Shown: positions 1 through 6,108, counted from the stretch's first letter. The stretch is 6,108 nucleotides of DNA from Blastocatellia bacterium (GCA_022615215.1 JAKEHD010000265.1:1-6108); one strand, 5' to 3'. Numbers and translations: made by a program. Notes: a model not told the origin generated them from the letters alone.

Positions 1-1
1 C

Positions 2-3000
2 GCATCTCAAAATTCCGATGTGGCCCGCGCCGCCCGCGTGACGCTTCGGACGGCCAGCTATCATCTCGGACCTCATTGCGACGGTTGTCCATATAATGCC
101 CTATGCTTCATAGACACCGCCGAGCGCGGAGACCTTTCGCTCGTGCCTCTGCTTTCGGCTTCGGAAAAGAGCGCGCTCTTTTCCGAAGGCATACGCACTG
201 CCCAGGATCTGGCCGGTTTGATGGATTACGGAAAAGGAAAGATGGTGCCTGCGACGGGGCAGGAAAGCACAGTCGAGCGCATAGCCTCGCGCTGGCCTTT
301 AGGGGGCAGCCTGCCCGTCCTCGTGCAACGCGCGCGCAGGGCGCTCAAAAAGGAAGACTTTTTTCCTCAGCGGCACGACCCTGCTACCTCTGCCAGGAGT
401 TATATAGTCGGTTCGGACTACGGGACTTTGCCCGACCCCGAACAGTACCCCGATCTGATAAAAGTGTTCGTCGATGCGCAGCGAGATCACATAGAGGACC
501 GCCTATATCTGATAGCCGGTCTCGTCGTCGGCCCGCGCGCATCGGTCGAAGTCCTGGAGATGACCGACGGCCCTCCCGACACCGAAAGCGAGCGCGAAAT
601 GCTTGTGGCATGGATGCAGCAATTGCTCCCGGCTGTAGCGCGAGTGTCGGACCTGGAGCACGCGCCGGTTCATGTTTATCTCTATGATCGAAGAAGCCAG
701 CGCGCCCTGCTCGACGGGCTCGCGCGCCACTTCGACGCGCTATGCGCCATACCTGCGTTTTACGATCTGCTCACCTCATCGCCCGCTCTCACACAGGGAA
801 TGATTTCGTTTCTGGCCGAAGAGGTCCGCGCGCGATCCAACCTTCCGGCCATAAGCCAGAACCTCTATCAGGTTGCCCGTGAGATGGGCTTCAAGTGGCG
901 GCATGGTTCCAGCGATTTCGTCAAAATGTTTCACGCTCGCGTCTTCGATAACCTGAGACGGTTCGACCGCGATCCGCAATCCGGCAGGTTCATCACCCCG
1001 AAGGACGCAGAGGGAGGGGCAAGGCCGGGAAGCGCGCCGCTATGGGTTGAGTCTGCGGCGCGCTTCGGCACCGAAATTCCGCTCGAATATGCTTACGCTG
1101 CATGGGGAGCATTCAAAGAGATGCCCGAGATTCAGTACCCCGACCGTGAGGGAGGGGATAAGGCGCGCGACCACCTGCGCAGTTTTTCAGGCGTCGCGCC
1201 CGAAGACATTCGCGCGCTCGCCGCGCACCGCTGTCGCGCGCTCCGTCACATAGAGGAGAACTTCAAATATAAAAACAAGCGCATCGAAAAGCAGCCGCTC
1301 AAATTGGATCATCTCGACAAAATCGAGATCGATCCTGAAGATGTGCCTCTTCACCGCTCGCTTGAAGACTTTCTATTTCTCGAACACCACGCCACGTTTC
1401 AGGAGCGATTGCTACATTTTTCGCTGCCGCCCGAATTGCGCATGCAAACGGGCCGCACGGCCATCCTGCGGTGCGATGATAACGAAAAACTTGAAAGCGG
1501 AGGGGAGCGCCCGCGATTTCATTTCGCGGACGCAGAGGGAGCGCCGATCACTATAAGCGATATAGGGACGCTGAAATTCCGCGAGGGCGATTGGACGGTG
1601 CTCAATCCGCTTGAGGACGAGAGGGGAGGCCAGATTCCCGCGTGGCTGGTAGTTCGTGGGCGGCTCGCCGTAGTGGAAGAGATTGGCGATGAATCCGTGC
1701 TTTTGCGTTTGCTGCCGATGAGCTTCAAGAATTCCGAATTTCGCTATAAGCACCGCTTCTTCAATCCTGAGCCGGGCGCGTTGTATACGCTCGATGAGAT
1801 GGCCGACGACCTGAACGCGGACAAATTCCTGGAAGCTTGCCGACACGCTTCGTCGAATCATCTCTATCGCTGGTTGAGCGATACCGAAGAAGGCAAGCGC
1901 CCGCGCCAGATTCGCCCGAAACGTTTGCGCGAGGGAGAAACGGCCGCAGAGCTTGCGGCCCGCTCACAGGCACCGCTGCGCCTGACCGTTGCACAGCGCC
2001 GCATAGTCGGTCAGCATTTCGAGGACCGTATACTCGTCGTGCAAGGCCCGCCCGGCACGGGCAAAAGCCACACTCTGGGATTTGCCATCCTTTCACGCGC
2101 GCTTGCCCTCGCTACGCCCGCGCGCCCGTTTCGTGTAGCCGTAGCTGCAAAGACCCATGCCGCCACAATGATCGCGCTCGAAAGTATCGCTCGCCGGGCG
2201 AAGGAGCTTTTAGGGGCTTTCCCTGACGAAGCGCGACTTGCGCCGCTTGCGTCTATGAAGTTGGTGAAGGTCTCCTCCGGCGTGGCGGACTCTGTCCCTG
2301 ATGGAATCGATCTCATATACGCCGATGGGGGCGAAGGTTTGAGCGCCGCCGAGCAATGGGCCATGTTGTTGGAAGCGCGATTGCTCATCATAGGAAGCAC
2401 GCCCGGCGGGCTCTACAATCTGGTCAAGCGCGGCGCGTCCAAAGGGCGGGCGATAGACTGGTCGCAGGAGATATTCGATCTCGTGGTTGTAGACGAAGCC
2501 TCGCAGATGGGAATTGCCGAAGCGATGGCGGCAGCGGCCTTCCTGCGCGAGGACGGCCAGTTCATAGCCATAGGCGATCATCGCCAGATGCCGCCCATAC
2601 TCTCATACGCCTGGGACCAGGACAGTCGCCGCGAGCTTAAACACCGACGGCCTCATCTGTCGATCTTCGAAAGCTTGCGCGAGCTTGGATTCGCAAGCGC
2701 CGCGCTCGATCAATCCTTTCGCATTCCCGCCGAGATAGCCGAATTTTTAGAGCGGCACGTCTACGCCGAGGACGGCATACATTTTCGTTCAGACAATCGC
2801 AAGCGTATGAGCGATTCTTCCGAACTGAAAGGCTGGACGGCGGCGGCGCTCGCGCCCTCTCACCCGCTCGTAATAATCGAGCATACGGAAGCCGTCTCAC
2901 AGCAGGCCAACGAGTTCGAAGCCGGGTTGATCGAAGAGCTTGTGCGAGCGGCTTTGAGTTGCCCTGGACTCGATCATCCGGGCGGCATAGGAATAGTGGT

Positions 3001-3391
3001 GCCGCACCGCGCGCAAAAGGCGCTACTGCGCGCGCGATTGCCTGATCTGGCTGACTCGATAGATACGGTTGAGCGATTCCAGGGCGGCGAGCGCGATCTC
3101 ATTATCGTATCGGCTACGGTAAGCGACCGCGAATTCGCGCGCATAGAGAGCGGCTTTCTGCTCGACCCGCGCCGGTTGACTGTGGCGATCTCTCGGCCCA
3201 AAAGAAAACTTATCGTGATCTCATCGAGCGCGGTGTTCGATTTGATACCCGCAGACCTTGACGAATACGAGCGCGCCGCATTGTGGAAGTACCTGCGCCA
3301 CGAATGCCGAGGAGAACCCCTGTGGGAAGGCGAAAGGGACGGGCACCGCATCGCTGTGCGCGCTATGGGCGTCGAATATACGCTTCTGTAA
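2..3391 (+). CDS. RecB-like nuclease / SF1B DNA helicase fusion (TM0106/Dna2-like), 5'-truncated
   Basis: This is probably a DNA-processing nuclease-helicase acting on single-stranded or flapped DNA in repair; that role is inferred from the family. The frame is open to the left edge, so the true start lies outside. A GTG at 20 is the first possible start, and residues here are numbered from it (1123 codons). C20, C23 and C29 form the C-x2-C-x5-C end of a Cas4/AddB/Dna2-type Fe-S nuclease domain whose catalytic part is missing from the window. Residues about 146-240 look like the RNase H-like domain of TM0106-type proteins, but the expected DxE reads D152-A-Q154. The SF1 helicase is complete: Q659, Walker A GPPGTGKS 676-683, Walker B DEAS 825-828, motif III GDHRQ 852-856, motif IV QSFR 898-901, motif V FQGGERD 1020-1026, and motif VI around AISRP 1056-1060. 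Residues 505-580 may be a beta-rich stalk. The gene stands alone on + and converges on the pyrE-side genes. The helicase call is very sure; the biological role is not. Confidence 0.93.
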   Translation, partial: ASQNSDVARAARVTLRTASYHLGPHCDGCPYNALCFIDTAERGDLSLVPLLSASEKSALFSEGIRTAQDLAGLMDYGKGKMVPATGQESTVERIASRWPLGGSLPVLVQRARRALKKEDFFPQRHDPATSARSYIVGSDYGTLPDPEQYPDLIKVFVDAQRDHIEDRLYLIAGLVVGPRASVEVLEMTDGPPDTESEREMLVAWMQQLLPAVARVSDLEHAPVHVYLYDRRSQRALLDGLARHFDALCAIPAFYDLLTSSPALTQGMISFLAEEVRARSNLPAISQNLYQVAREMGFKWRHGSSDFVKMFHARVFDNLRRFDRDPQSGRFITPKDAEGGARPGSAPLWVESAARFGTEIPLEYAYAAWGAFKEMPEIQYPDREGGDKARDHLRSFSGVAPEDIRALAAHRCRALRHIEENFKYKNKRIEKQPLKLDHLDKIEIDPEDVPLHRSLEDFLFLEHHATFQERLLHFSLPPELRMQTGRTAILRCDDNEKLESGGERPRFHFADAEGAPITISDIGTLKFREGDWTVLNPLEDERGGQIPAWLVVRGRLAVVEEIGDESVLLRLLPMSFKNSEFRYKHRFFNPEPGALYTLDEMADDLNADKFLEACRHASSNHLYRWLSDTEEGKRPRQIRPKRLREGETAAELAARSQAPLRLTVAQRRIVGQHFEDRILVVQGPPGTGKSHTLGFAILSRALALATPARPFRVAVAAKTHAATMIALESIARRAKELLGAFPDEARLAPLASMKLVKVSSGVADSVPDGIDLIYADGGEGLSAAEQWAMLLEARLLIIGSTPGGLYNLVKRGASKGRAIDWSQEIFDLVVVDEASQMGIAEAMAAAAFLREDGQFIAIGDHRQMPPILSYAWDQDSRRELKHRRPHLSIFESLRELGFASAALDQSFRIPAEIAEFLERHVYAEDGIHFRSDNRKRMSDSSELKGWTAAALAPSHPLVIIEHTEAVSQQANEFEAGLIEELVRAALSCPGLDHPGGIGIVVPHRAQKALLRARLPDLADSIDTVERFQGGERDLIIVSATVSDREFARIESGFLLDPRRLTVAISRPKRKLIVISSSAVFDLIPADLDEYERAALWKYLRHECRGEPLWEGERDGHRIAVRAMGVEYTLL

Positions 3392-3404
3392 AAAGGGCCG
3401 GTGT

Positions 3405-3524
3405 CTATTCAGAGTTTGTCCATGATTGCCAGGCCCGGTCCATAAGTTCCATAGCGCAGTCGAAATCCTCGTCATCGGCCAGCACGCCGCGCAGGTCGAG
3501 GAATTTGTCGAGCCGATGCCTCAT
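3405..3524 (-). CDS. possible 39-aa small protein, start adjacent to the hydrolase stop
   Basis: I do not recognise this product. The ATG (3524-3522) follows the hydrolase TAG (3527-3525) with no gap, and an AGGG-containing purine run ends about 8 bases upstream, an arrangement typical of translational coupling. The frame runs 39 codons to TAG. The peptide is acidic (10 Asp/Glu against 5 Arg/Lys), has a DDED cluster at residues 17-20, hydrophobic residues spaced as in a helix, two Trp near the end (W32, W35) and one Cys (C23). There is no signal peptide or membrane segment. By hand count 27 of 39 third positions are G or C, like the neighbouring genes, so it does not look like random spacer. 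It could be a small accessory protein, the remnant of a longer gene, or chance. It fills nearly all the space between the hydrolase and the convergent helicase. Confidence 0.4.
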   Translation of the reverse strand: MRHRLDKFLDLRGVLADDEDFDCAMELMDRAWQSWTNSE

Positions 3525-4520
3525 CTATTCGCCCTTTCGCCCTTGCGTCTCTCGCTTACCGGCAGCGGAAGAGCCATTGAGGAAGTTCAACACAATGGAG
3601 TTGAACTGCGCGGCCTGTTCGAGTTGAGGAACGTGACCGCACTTTTCGATTATCACAAGCTCGGAGCCGGGAATGTCTTTCTTGAAGCGTTCGCCTGAAG
3701 CGAGCGGCGTGAGGAGGTCTTCGCGGCCCCATACGATCAGGGTCGGCTGCTTGATCGCCGAGAGGCGGCCGTCGAGCACGTCTTCGCCGCGCAGGATAGA
3801 TTCGATGAAGCGTTGAATCGTGTAGCCGTCGCCCGCAGCCATCTTTCGAGCGAAGAACATATCGACCGCCGCGTCGCTTGTGTAAAGCTCCTTGTTGTAG
3901 AAGATGAGCGATAGAATCTGGCGGACGGCTGCGCGCGTCGAAGGGTTCAGCGCGTCGAATGCGCGAGGGTCGGTCTCCTTGGGCACGCCGTATCCCGCCG
4001 CATCCACAAGCACGAGGCGTTCGACCTTTTCAGGATGAGTCAGAGCGAAGAGCGTCGCTGTAAACCCGCCGAGCGAGTTGCCTACGAGTGAGGCGCGCTC
4101 GATTTTCAACTCCTTGTAGAGTCCGTTCAGAAAGTCGACCAGAGTCGCAACGCGATAGTTGATGAAAGGTTTGTCGGAACGTCCGAAGCCTATCTGGTCG
4201 GGCACTATTACGCGGTAATGCTTCGCCAGCGCATCCACGGTCGGCGCCCAGTTCGACATATCGCCGCCAAGCCCGTGCAGCAATATAACGACGGGACCGG
4301 TGCCTGCTTCCTTGTAGTGTATCTTCGCGCCGTAGATGGTGGCGACTTTTTCCGTCCCGGCAGATGGTTGAGGCGGGAGCGCCGGCCGCTCCGTAAAGAT
4401 CGACGGCAGCGAAACGATCTCTTGCGCCGCGGCCGAAATCGAGGTCGGAATCAAAAGCAGAATCGAAATCGCTACGGAAGCGATTCTACGGAAGGCGGTT
4501 CGTGCAGGAAAGTTTTTCAT
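3525..4520 (-). CDS. exported alpha/beta hydrolase (C-C hydrolase / MhpC-like fold)
   Basis: A 331-residue serine hydrolase, probably acting on an ester or C-C bond in the periplasm or outside the cell; the substrate is unknown. Residues 1-32 form a Sec signal peptide: a positive start, a hydrophobic core at about 15-29, and a likely cleavage after A30-A31-A32. A linker (33-58) precedes the fold. HGLGG (82-86) is the oxyanion-hole loop, G147-N-S149-L-G151 the nucleophile elbow, D268 in GRED the likely acid and H296 in CGHVPQ the base, so the triad is complete. A cap domain lies at roughly 175-255. The last 15 or so residues are a polar tail encoded partly by a small tandem repeat. AAGGA sits 7 bases before the ATG. 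It begins 27 bases after the pyrE-like stop, so co-transcription is likely. Haloalkane dehalogenases and epoxide hydrolases share the fold, but the Ser nucleophile excludes those with an Asp nucleophile. Confidence 0.93.
   Translation of the reverse strand: MKNFPARTAFRRIASVAISILLLIPTSISAAAQEIVSLPSIFTERPALPPQPSAGTEKVATIYGAKIHYKEAGTGPVVILLHGLGGDMSNWAPTVDALAKHYRVIVPDQIGFGRSDKPFINYRVATLVDFLNGLYKELKIERASLVGNSLGGFTATLFALTHPEKVERLVLVDAAGYGVPKETDPRAFDALNPSTRAAVRQILSLIFYNKELYTSDAAVDMFFARKMAAGDGYTIQRFIESILRGEDVLDGRLSAIKQPTLIVWGREDLLTPLASGERFKKDIPGSELVIIEKCGHVPQLEQAAQFNSIVLNFLNGSSAAGKRETQGRKGE
3528..3543 (-). repeat. two-copy 8-bp tandem repeat (AGGGCGAA)
   Basis: On the - strand AGGGCGAA occurs twice without a break. 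It encodes part of the polar C-terminal tail of the hydrolase and lies just upstream of the ATG of the possible small ORF, where it would supply its purine-rich ribosome binding site. Two copies alone could be chance. Confidence 0.5.
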
Positions 4521-4547
4521 GAGATTTTCCTTTTGTAGAGCATGGGA

Positions 4548-5174
4548 TCAGGCCCAGACCTTTTCCGGATGCTCGCCCGCTTTGCATAGCGGGCAATCTT
4601 CGAAGGTGTGGAATTTCGAGTCCACATCGAGGACCGAGTAATAGGGTATATCGCCTATATCCATATGCGCGTCATTGAAATGCACGAGCGAGCCGATGGC
4701 GATGACCTCGCCCCCGGCTTCGTGTATGAGCTTTACCATATCATTGATGACCTTGCCTGAGCGCACTATGTCGTCAACGAGTATGCACTTGAGACCTTTC
4801 ACATCAAGGTATTGACGGAAATAATAACGGCCCTCGTTACGGCCCTCATTTTTTTCGGCCCATAATATCTGATCGGCGTCCAGGGCCGCGCGCACACCGA
4901 ATGCCACAGGTATTCCGCCCGATGCGGGCGCGACTATGGCGCAATCGGGCAGGACCGCCAGCACATCTGCTTCCATGCGCAACTTGCGCGACAGCGCGAC
5001 GTTCAGCACACGGGCATTATCGTGATAGCGCATCGCCAGAGGCATCTGAAAATAATGCTCCGAGTGCTGCCCGTTCGGAAATTCGAAATGACCTTCGCGC
5101 ATCGCATCGGTCTCGCGCAAAAGGTCGCAGACCTCTTCTTGTGACGGTATCAATCGAACGGTTGAAATCAACAT
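4548..5174 (-). CDS. pyrE: orotate phosphoribosyltransferase-like protein
   Basis: Likely transfers phosphoribose from PRPP to orotate, giving OMP in cytosolic de novo UMP synthesis. The 208-residue length fits PyrE. Residues 28-43 (GHFEFPNG-QHSEHYFQ) match the N-terminal OPRT signature; 80-88 (IVAPASGGI) is the ribose-binding loop region; AEK (106-108) precedes the flexible catalytic loop; ILVDDIVRSGK (131-141) is the PRPP motif with D134-D135; C194-P-L-C197 matches the CPLC near the C-terminus of Thermus-like PyrE. Oddities: a four-residue duplication NEGR-NEGR (109-116) in the catalytic loop, and R138 and V142 at PRPP-motif positions that are usually small or hydroxyl residues. The start was chosen for a strong AAAGGGGG 4 bases upstream; the frame stays open further upstream but without support. 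A promoter lies directly before it and the hydrolase gene follows after 27 bases. A phosphoribosyltransferase is certain; orotate as substrate is likely. Confidence 0.85.
   Translation of the reverse strand: MLISTVRLIPSQEEVCDLLRETDAMREGHFEFPNGQHSEHYFQMPLAMRYHDNARVLNVALSRKLRMEADVLAVLPDCAIVAPASGGIPVAFGVRAALDADQILWAEKNEGRNEGRYYFRQYLDVKGLKCILVDDIVRSGKVINDMVKLIHEAGGEVIAIGSLVHFNDAHMDIGDIPYYSVLDVDSKFHTFEDCPLCKAGEHPEKVWA
4827..4850 (-). repeat. in-frame 12-bp tandem duplication inside pyrE
   Basis: Two adjacent 12-base copies (forward strand ACGGCCCTCGTT and ACGGCCCTCATT) differ at one base. On the coding strand they give NEGR twice, at residues 109-112 and 113-116, so the frame is kept. They fall in the flexible catalytic loop of the phosphoribosyltransferase. 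The single synonymous difference (AAC/AAT) suggests the duplication is recent but not brand new. Confidence 0.85.
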
Positions 5175-5178
5175 AGCG

Positions 5179-5186
5179 CCCCCTTT
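5179..5186 (-). promoter_or_regulatory. ribosome binding site deciding the pyrE start
   Basis: On the - strand AAAGGGGG ends 4 bases before the ATG at 5174 (AGGGG with 5 bases spacing). It is the only Shine-Dalgarno-like run near any start in this frame, and it argues for the 208-residue protein rather than a version extended by up to 56 residues. Confidence 0.8.
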
Positions 5187-5210
5187 GGTCTTACGTGTAC
5201 GAAGAGTGAA

Positions 5211-5239
5211 ATTATAAGAAGGCAAAAGGCAAAAGGCAA
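5211..5239 (-). promoter_or_regulatory. sigma70-type promoter upstream of pyrE
   Basis: On the - strand a perfect TATAAT (5216-5211) is preceded, 17 bases away, by TTGCCT (5239-5234), a 4 of 6 match to TTGACA. The -35 lies across the junction of two heptamer repeat units. Transcription would begin near 5204 and give a leader of about 30 bases before the pyrE ATG, too short for an attenuator or riboswitch. The upstream gene stops at 5255, just before the -35, so this promoter would drive pyrE, the hydrolase and the small ORF independently of upstream genes. Confidence 0.65.
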
Positions 5240-5248
5240 AAGGTAAAA
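5221..5248. repeat. heptamer short tandem repeat, four copies (GGCAAAA)
   Basis: GGCAAAA occurs three times head to tail at 5221-5241, followed by GGTAAAA at 5242-5248 (one C to T change). It sits between the stop of the 240-residue gene and the pyrE promoter -10, and it provides the -35 region. It resembles the intergenic heptanucleotide repeats known from some bacteria such as cyanobacteria. Confidence 0.9.
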
Positions 5249-5254
5249 AGCGGT

Positions 5255-5977
5255 TTAAAAAGATAGCGGCACGCGGCCTTGCATTATATGGTAAAAATTG
5301 GCCGCCGTGCGCGCGAGCGGCCCGTAGCGGGATTGCTCCCATCGGCGATGCAGCATAAACAATTTGTGATTATAGGAGCCGAGCGCAGGTATCCTTACAA
5401 GGTCGGAGCGGGGCGCTCGGTTTGTATAGAGCGAATTGAAAACATCGAGATGCGCTTCAATCATACCGCTCTCGAATATGCCTACGTGAAGGGCCGCCAT
5501 CGCCTCGTCGTTTTCCATCCAGGCCCTCTGCCAGCCTTTGTGCGAGCGACGGTTCAGGTAGGCGAATAATCCGTTTCGCATGCGGCATTCGGTATAAGCG
5601 CCTTCTCGGCCGGATTTCGCGCTCATCACTTCGGCGAACGTAAAATCGTCGATTGCGTGAGGCCGAAAGAAGAACCCTCCGTCCCAGGGCCATCCTTCTA
5701 TCTGCCCAACCGAGTCGAGCCAGCCTTCGTTGTATATCTTATCGACCATCAGGGCGAACGACCGGCGGTGATTGCCGGACCAGCCGTGCCACACCTCGCG
5801 CGCAGCTTGCTCGTTGTCGTCGCCGACGATTATTCGCGAGACGTGGTTTATCATCGCGGCGTTTGCGGCTTCGGCGCTTCGCGTCACCTGTGGCCAGGTG
5901 GGGACGGGCGTATCGTCTTCCGAGTGGCGCAGGTAATCGGGAAAGTCATCGGGCAGATTCGTTCGGTTAAGGCTCAT
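5255..5977 (-). CDS. uncharacterised Trp-rich soluble protein (240 aa)
   Basis: I do not recognise this family. It is a complete 240-residue protein with no signal peptide and no membrane segment. It is rich in aromatics, with nine Trp (W28, W63, W66, W86, W96, W98, W149, W153, W213), and carries compact motifs that look conserved: HGWSGNH (64-70), GWPWDGGFFFRPH (95-107), NGLFAYLNRR (135-144) and SYNHKLFMLHRRW (201-213). Several His and acidic residues could form an active site, but no known catalytic signature is clear. AGGAG lies 6 bases before the ATG, a strong start. The preceding gene ends 29 bases upstream, so the two are probably co-transcribed. pyrE follows after 80 bases but has its own promoter, so sharing an operon with pyrE does not prove a related function. 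Base composition matches the neighbours. Confidence 0.87.
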   Translation of the reverse strand: MSLNRTNLPDDFPDYLRHSEDDTPVPTWPQVTRSAEAANAAMINHVSRIIVGDDNEQAAREVWHGWSGNHRRSFALMVDKIYNEGWLDSVGQIEGWPWDGGFFFRPHAIDDFTFAEVMSAKSGREGAYTECRMRNGLFAYLNRRSHKGWQRAWMENDEAMAALHVGIFESGMIEAHLDVFNSLYTNRAPRSDLVRIPALGSYNHKLFMLHRRWEQSRYGPLARTAANFYHIMQGRVPLSF

Positions 5978-6006
5978 AGCGCGCTCCTATGTTTCCGCGC
6001 ATCAGT

Positions 6007-6108
6007 CTATTTTCTGAGCCGCCTTATGTCGAGCGTGATGGTCTGGCCTCCTTCAATCGTCACAAGCCCCGGCGAATACAACCCCGCTATGCCGTCTTGA
6101 CCGTCAAC
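6007..6108 (-). CDS. C-terminal fragment of an unidentified protein, cut by the window edge
   Basis: The frame is open from the right edge and ends with TAG after 33 codons. The visible end reads as a beta-type segment (SPGLVTIEGGQTITLDI) followed by a basic tail RRLRK. The GLVTIEGGQT-type pattern is reminiscent of the last strands of carboxypeptidase-regulatory-like or other Ig-fold domains, but the fragment is too short to name. The short 29-base gap to the 240-residue gene and the same direction suggest an operon. That it is real coding sequence is inferred from this spacing and the sensible composition. Confidence 0.6.
   Translation of the reverse strand, partial: VDGQDGIAGLYSPGLVTIEGGQTITLDIRRLRK

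Noticed and set aside
2..106. A Cas4-like cysteine pattern hinting at a CRISPR or defence locus.
   Set aside because: C-x2-C-x5-C is shared by Dna2, AddB and TM0106-type nucleases, and the attached helicase fits those. There are no CRISPR repeats, cas genes or defence partners in the window.
1412..1861. A 149-codon - strand ORF, along with several similar ones inside the helicase.
   Set aside because: They lie fully antisense to a helicase with intact motifs; their Arg-rich, low-complexity translations are typical of shadow frames.
3390..3437. A terminator for the - strand unit: GGGCC (3437-3433) could pair with GGCCC (3399-3395), followed by TTTTT.
   Set aside because: The stem is only 5 bases, or 7 with a bulged T, the loop is nearly 30 bases, and the T run is only five long. 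It is too weak to call, although its position at the end of the unit is right.
5175..5342. A 56-residue N-terminal extension of the pyrE-like protein.
   Set aside because: The frame is open, but the extension runs through the heptamer repeat, the promoter and the end of the upstream gene, has no ribosome binding site, and is absent from the usual PyrE length. The ATG at 5174 has a strong binding site.
5966..6002. An 11-codon upstream ORF (ATG at 6002) overlapping the start of the 240-residue gene out of frame.
   Set aside because: It has no clear binding site of its own and is short enough to occur by chance; the AGGAG serves the main ATG.
5657..6100. A 147-codon + strand ORF.
   Set aside because: It lies antisense to the 240-residue gene and the adjoining upstream gene end, has no binding site, and its composition fits a shadow frame of GC-rich coding DNA.

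Overview
The window looks like ordinary chromosomal DNA from a moderately GC-rich bacterium (GC in the high fifties by eye). An Acidobacteriota-like genome is my best guess, but it rests only on gene style, purine-rich short tandem repeats and codon habits, so it is weak. One genome-level signature stands out: in the long helicase gene about half of the isoleucine codons are ATA (hand count 29 of 58), and the same preference is visible in the pyrE-like gene. That is unusual for GC-rich DNA.

Layout. Left half, + strand (from the left edge to 3391): a very large nuclease/helicase protein of the RecB-like (TM0106-type) plus Dna2/Upf1-like SF1B class. Its 5' end lies outside the window. Only the last three Fe-S cysteines of the nuclease domain are visible, followed by an RNase H-like domain with a doubtful active site and then a helicase with all motifs intact. 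Right half, - strand, reading from the right edge leftwards: the C-terminal 33 codons of an unknown gene; an unrecognised 240-residue Trp-rich soluble protein; a pyrE-like orotate phosphoribosyltransferase (208 aa); an exported alpha/beta hydrolase (331 aa) with an intact Ser-Asp-His triad; and a possible 39-residue protein whose ATG follows the hydrolase stop directly. The two halves converge, with only 13 bases between the helicase stop and the stop of the small ORF.

How the genes may work together. The gaps on the - strand are short (29, 80, 27 and 0 bases), so they may be co-transcribed. The 80-base gap before pyrE holds a good sigma70-type promoter: a perfect TATAAT and a TTGCCT -35, 17 bases apart, with the -35 built from a four-copy heptamer repeat. 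I therefore expect pyrE, the hydrolase and the small ORF to form one unit with its own start. I see no functional link between pyrimidine salvage/synthesis and the secreted hydrolase. There is no sign of mobile elements, CRISPR arrays, tRNA or rRNA, and no convincing new multi-gene system. The observations most worth following are the repeat-borne promoter, the in-frame duplication in the pyrE catalytic loop, the coupled small ORF, the ATA codon bias and the unidentified Trp-rich protein. No stretch longer than about 80 bases lacks a gene.
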